From Crocinitomicaceae bacterium (GTDB taxonomy: Bacteria; Bacteroidota; Bacteroidia; Flavobacteriales_D; Crocinitomicaceae), in contig JACJYW010000008.1 of NCBI GenBank assembly GCA_020635955.1, positions 1 to 64,000 of the forward strand: a DNA stretch of 64,000 nt, written 5' to 3'. This document shows, piece after piece, positions 61,847-64,000 of this stretch. The notes beneath the pieces were generated by a model, which worked only from the letters and a program-made list of their open reading frames with translations, did no database searches and was not told where the DNA came from. Position numbers and translations under genes: made by a program. The first letter of the stretch is position 1. Each line of letters opens with the position of its first letter.

Positions 61847-62455
61847 TTGGAATTTTCTCAAAAAATTGATGTTAACATCTTAAGAAGAACAACTTTTAGT
61901 CCAAGAGTTAAAAATGCTCGTATACATGTAATTTGCGGACCAATGTTTTCTGGGAAAACTACCAGTTTGATCAAGGCAGTTAAGTCGCATCAGAAAGATG
62001 GTAAAAAGGTCTTCGTATTCAAACCAAAATTAGACAATCGATATGCAGATGAAGCAGTTGTTTCTCATGATAAAAATGAGGTACAGGCTTATGCAGTTGA
62101 GAAATCGGTTGAGATCCTGGATTATTACCTGAATGCAGATGTTGTTGCCGTAGATGAAGTACAATTCTTTGATGATCGTATTATTGATGTGATCGAAAAG
62201 ATCGCCAATGATGGAAAATCAGTTGTGGTTTCAGGTTTGGACATGGACTATTTGGGTCGTCCTTTCGGATCAATTCCCCAGTTACTCACCATTGCTGACG
62301 AGGTAACTAAACTTAATTCAGTTTGTACATTTTGCTCAGGAAGAGCACGTTTTTCTCATAGAATATCCGAAGATAATGGCATTGTAGTTTTAGGCGAAAA
62401 GGACAAATACGTACCTTTATGTCGCAGTTGCTACAATGAACTGAAGGATAAGTGA
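61847..62455 (+). CDS. tdk: Thymidine kinase (TK1 type)
   Basis: 202 residues. It phosphorylates thymidine to TMP with ATP in the cytoplasm. The P-loop GPMFSGKT is at 31-38, DEVQFF at 103-108 (the Walker B/acidic motif), LDMDYLGRPFGSIP is the lasso region, and two CxxC pairs (CTFC, CRSC) bind zinc. An in-frame stop lies two codons before the TTG, and no ATG exists before the P-loop methionine, so TTG is the likely start. The stop overlaps the GTG of the next gene in GTGA. Confidence 0.92.
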   Translation: MEFSQKIDVNILRRTTFSPRVKNARIHVICGPMFSGKTTSLIKAVKSHQKDGKKVFVFKPKLDNRYADEAVVSHDKNEVQAYAVEKSVEILDYYLNADVVAVDEVQFFDDRIIDVIEKIANDGKSVVVSGLDMDYLGRPFGSIPQLLTIADEVTKLNSVCTFCSGRARFSHRISEDNGIVVLGEKDKYVPLCRSCYNELKDK

Positions 62456-64000
62456 ATCTAGATCTTTCTATAAATGAATTAATCACGGTTCTGAATACAG
62501 AGCTGAGCTCTCATCATTTACCTGAAAATTTTGTTATTCAAAATGTGGTGATCGATACTAGATCTCCAAGAATTTCAGCTAGTAGTTTGTTTTTTGCATT
62601 ATCTGGTAAAAAAGATGATGGCCATAATTATCTGGCCGAGTTTAAACGCAAGGGAGGATTGGTAGCAGTAGTTGAAAAACAAGATCGAACCTTGGATTTG
62701 CTACAAATAGAAGTAAGTAATGCGCTTGATGCACTTCAATTATTAGCCAGATATCATAGAGAAAAATTCTATTATCCGGTAATTGGTATCACTGGAAGTA
62801 ATGGAAAAACAATCGTAAAAGAGTGGTTGTATCATTGTTTAAAAGACAGATTTCATATTGTAAGATCGCCCAAAAGCTATAACAGTCAAATAGGTGTGGC
62901 CCTTTCAATATTGGAGATGACGGCTGGTCATGATCTTGCGATAATAGAGGCGGGAATCTCTGAGCCTGGTGAAATGATAAAACTGCAGCAAATGATCCTT
63001 CCTACAATAGGATTGTTTACCGGTTTGGGAGATGCACACAACAGCAATTTTCAATCACAAGAACAAAAGAAGGCTGAAAAGTTCATCCTTTTTAAAGATG
63101 CTGAGACCGTTTACAACATAGAAGAATTGGAATTGATTGATGCTCATTTGCCATATATGGATAAAGCTTCTATTTCCAATGCTACACTTGTATATCATCT
63201 TGCTAAGCATTTTGAAATGGATGAAGATGAGATAAGGTATAAATTATCTACACTACCATCCATCTCAATGAGATTGGAGCAATTGGAAGGAACGAATGAT
63301 TGCTTGTTGTTGAATGATGCTTATACGCTTGACATGGCGGCATTGGAAATAGCATTGCGTCAATTGAATAGCATTGCAAATGGAAGAGAAAAGGCCCTGG
63401 TACTTAGTTTAGCTGATGATCAGATAAAGTTAACAGAAGGAGACGCCTTTGAAGACCTTATCCAATCGGCTGACTTAACTACTGTAGTTTACATAGGAAA
63501 AGATAACGCCCTTGGAAAAATCAAAAAGGAGGTCTTGCATTTTGAGAATTTGCAACAATTCCTTCAATCTCCGGTGAAGTTTGAAAAAACGGCAATTCTT
63601 TTTAAAGGTTCCAGAAAGAACAGTTTGGAAAAGATCGTTCAGTACTATGCGGCCAAAAAGCATATTACTCAGTTGGAAATTAATCTGGCGGCCATGCGTC
63701 ATAATCTCAACTTTTTCAGATCAAAATTAAAAGAGCAAACAAAAACGCTTGTGATGGTTAAGGCACAATCCTATGGCACAGGATTAGTTGAAGTTGCGCA
63801 GTTTTTGGCGTCTGAAGGGGTTGATTATTTTGGGGTGGCGTATGCAGATGAAGGTGTAAAATTGCGTAATGCTGGAATTGAGTTACCTATTTTGGTGATG
63901 AATCCTGAGGAGAATGCTTTTGATGATATTATTGATCATCATTTAGAGCCAAGCATCTATTCCATTGAATTATTGCAGTCTTTTATCCATCAATTAATAT
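62452..64000 (+). CDS. murF-alr: Bifunctional MurF ligase / alanine racemase (3' end outside window)
   Basis: The reading frame starts at GTG overlapping the tdk stop (GTGA) and stays open for 516 codons to the window edge. The first ~415 residues are a MurF-type ligase: IDTRSPRIS, GITGSNGKTIVKEWL (P-loop near 112-118), SPKSYNSQIGVALSIL, IIEAGISEPGEM and LNDAYTLD. This part adds D-Ala-D-Ala to the peptidoglycan stem. A second domain begins near residue 417 (LEINLAAMRHNLNFF) with the PLP-lysine in VMVKAQSYGTG (K437), an alanine racemase. The MurF-Alr fusion is typical of Bacteroidota. Alr is cut off by the window end. Confidence 0.93.
   Translation, partial: MNLDLSINELITVLNTELSSHHLPENFVIQNVVIDTRSPRISASSLFFALSGKKDDGHNYLAEFKRKGGLVAVVEKQDRTLDLLQIEVSNALDALQLLARYHREKFYYPVIGITGSNGKTIVKEWLYHCLKDRFHIVRSPKSYNSQIGVALSILEMTAGHDLAIIEAGISEPGEMIKLQQMILPTIGLFTGLGDAHNSNFQSQEQKKAEKFILFKDAETVYNIEELELIDAHLPYMDKASISNATLVYHLAKHFEMDEDEIRYKLSTLPSISMRLEQLEGTNDCLLLNDAYTLDMAALEIALRQLNSIANGREKALVLSLADDQIKLTEGDAFEDLIQSADLTTVVYIGKDNALGKIKKEVLHFENLQQFLQSPVKFEKTAILFKGSRKNSLEKIVQYYAAKKHITQLEINLAAMRHNLNFFRSKLKEQTKTLVMVKAQSYGTGLVEVAQFLASEGVDYFGVAYADEGVKLRNAGIELPILVMNPEENAFDDIIDHHLEPSIYSIELLQSFIHQLI

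Noticed and set aside
1..64000. CRISPR arrays, prophage, integrons, insertion sequences and rRNA genes
   Set aside because: I saw no regularly spaced direct repeats, no transposase, integrase or phage genes and no rRNA signature anywhere in the window.

Overview
The window is chromosomal DNA of a Bacteroidota bacterium, most likely of the order Flavobacteriales (a free-living, Crocinitomicaceae- or Cryomorphaceae-like lineage; the family is inference). The evidence is: many secreted proteins ending in a type IX secretion system (T9SS) C-terminal sorting domain (YPNP...G.Y.....K.VK); a MurF-Alr fusion; promoter-like TAnnTTTG boxes instead of Shine-Dalgarno sites; lipoproteins with acidic residues after the lipid cysteine; and an AT-rich genome. 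I see no phage, transposase, integrase, plasmid or CRISPR genes. The character is core chromosome mixed with a large lineage-specific envelope gene set.

Layout. 1-9.6 kb: surface proteins, namely the end of a beta-helix/PKD adhesin, a DNRLRE protein, a PepSY-like protein and a giant 1902-aa LamG/SprB-repeat protein preceded by an 88-aa protein with a C-terminal transmembrane sorting-like signal. 10-17 kb: ileS, a secreted protein with four Tudor-like barrels, tRNA-Arg(CCT), a YD-repeat protein and a beta-CASP metallohydrolase. 17.5-27.2 kb: choice-of-anchor I T9SS protein, ChaN-like protein, small lipoprotein, fatty acid hydroxylase/sterol desaturase, glycine C-acetyltransferase (kbl), then a tight trio (YdjC-like deacetylase, membrane protein, AlkD-like protein) facing a stand-alone response regulator. 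27.3-34.8 kb: a Ycf48-like propeller protein and two minus-strand envelope operons (two LVIVD lipoproteins plus a barrel; a tail-anchored protein, a beta-helix lipoprotein and two barrels). 34.9-41.6 kb: co-oriented run of acyl-CoA carboxylase beta subunit, CAP protein, EI24/CysZ-like protein, ECF sigma factor, and an 850-aa anti-sigma-like membrane protein with a periplasmic cytochrome c motif. 41.9-49.4 kb: T9SS protein, barrel/PD40/OmpA fusion, a possible toxin-23-type envelope protein and a secreted VWA protein. 49.8-64 kb: ALDH7-type dehydrogenase, a T9SS protein with a lipobox, a 1345-aa T9SS protein with a PorT-like barrel, a STAS-like protein, an M28 peptidase, a coiled-coil protein, thymidine kinase and the first two thirds of murF-alr, which overlaps tdk by four bases and runs off the window end.

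The most unusual unit is the sigma factor and its overlapping partner, which looks like a cytoplasmic anti-sigma segment, one membrane helix and a periplasmic haem c-binding region in one chain. It suggests transcription control by a periplasmic haem or redox signal. Two families of intergenic inverted repeats, several non-ATG starts (GTG/TTG) at signal-peptide genes and an AT-rich synonymous-codon patch inside ileS are also noted. All functional calls are by eye from sequence; no database search was run.
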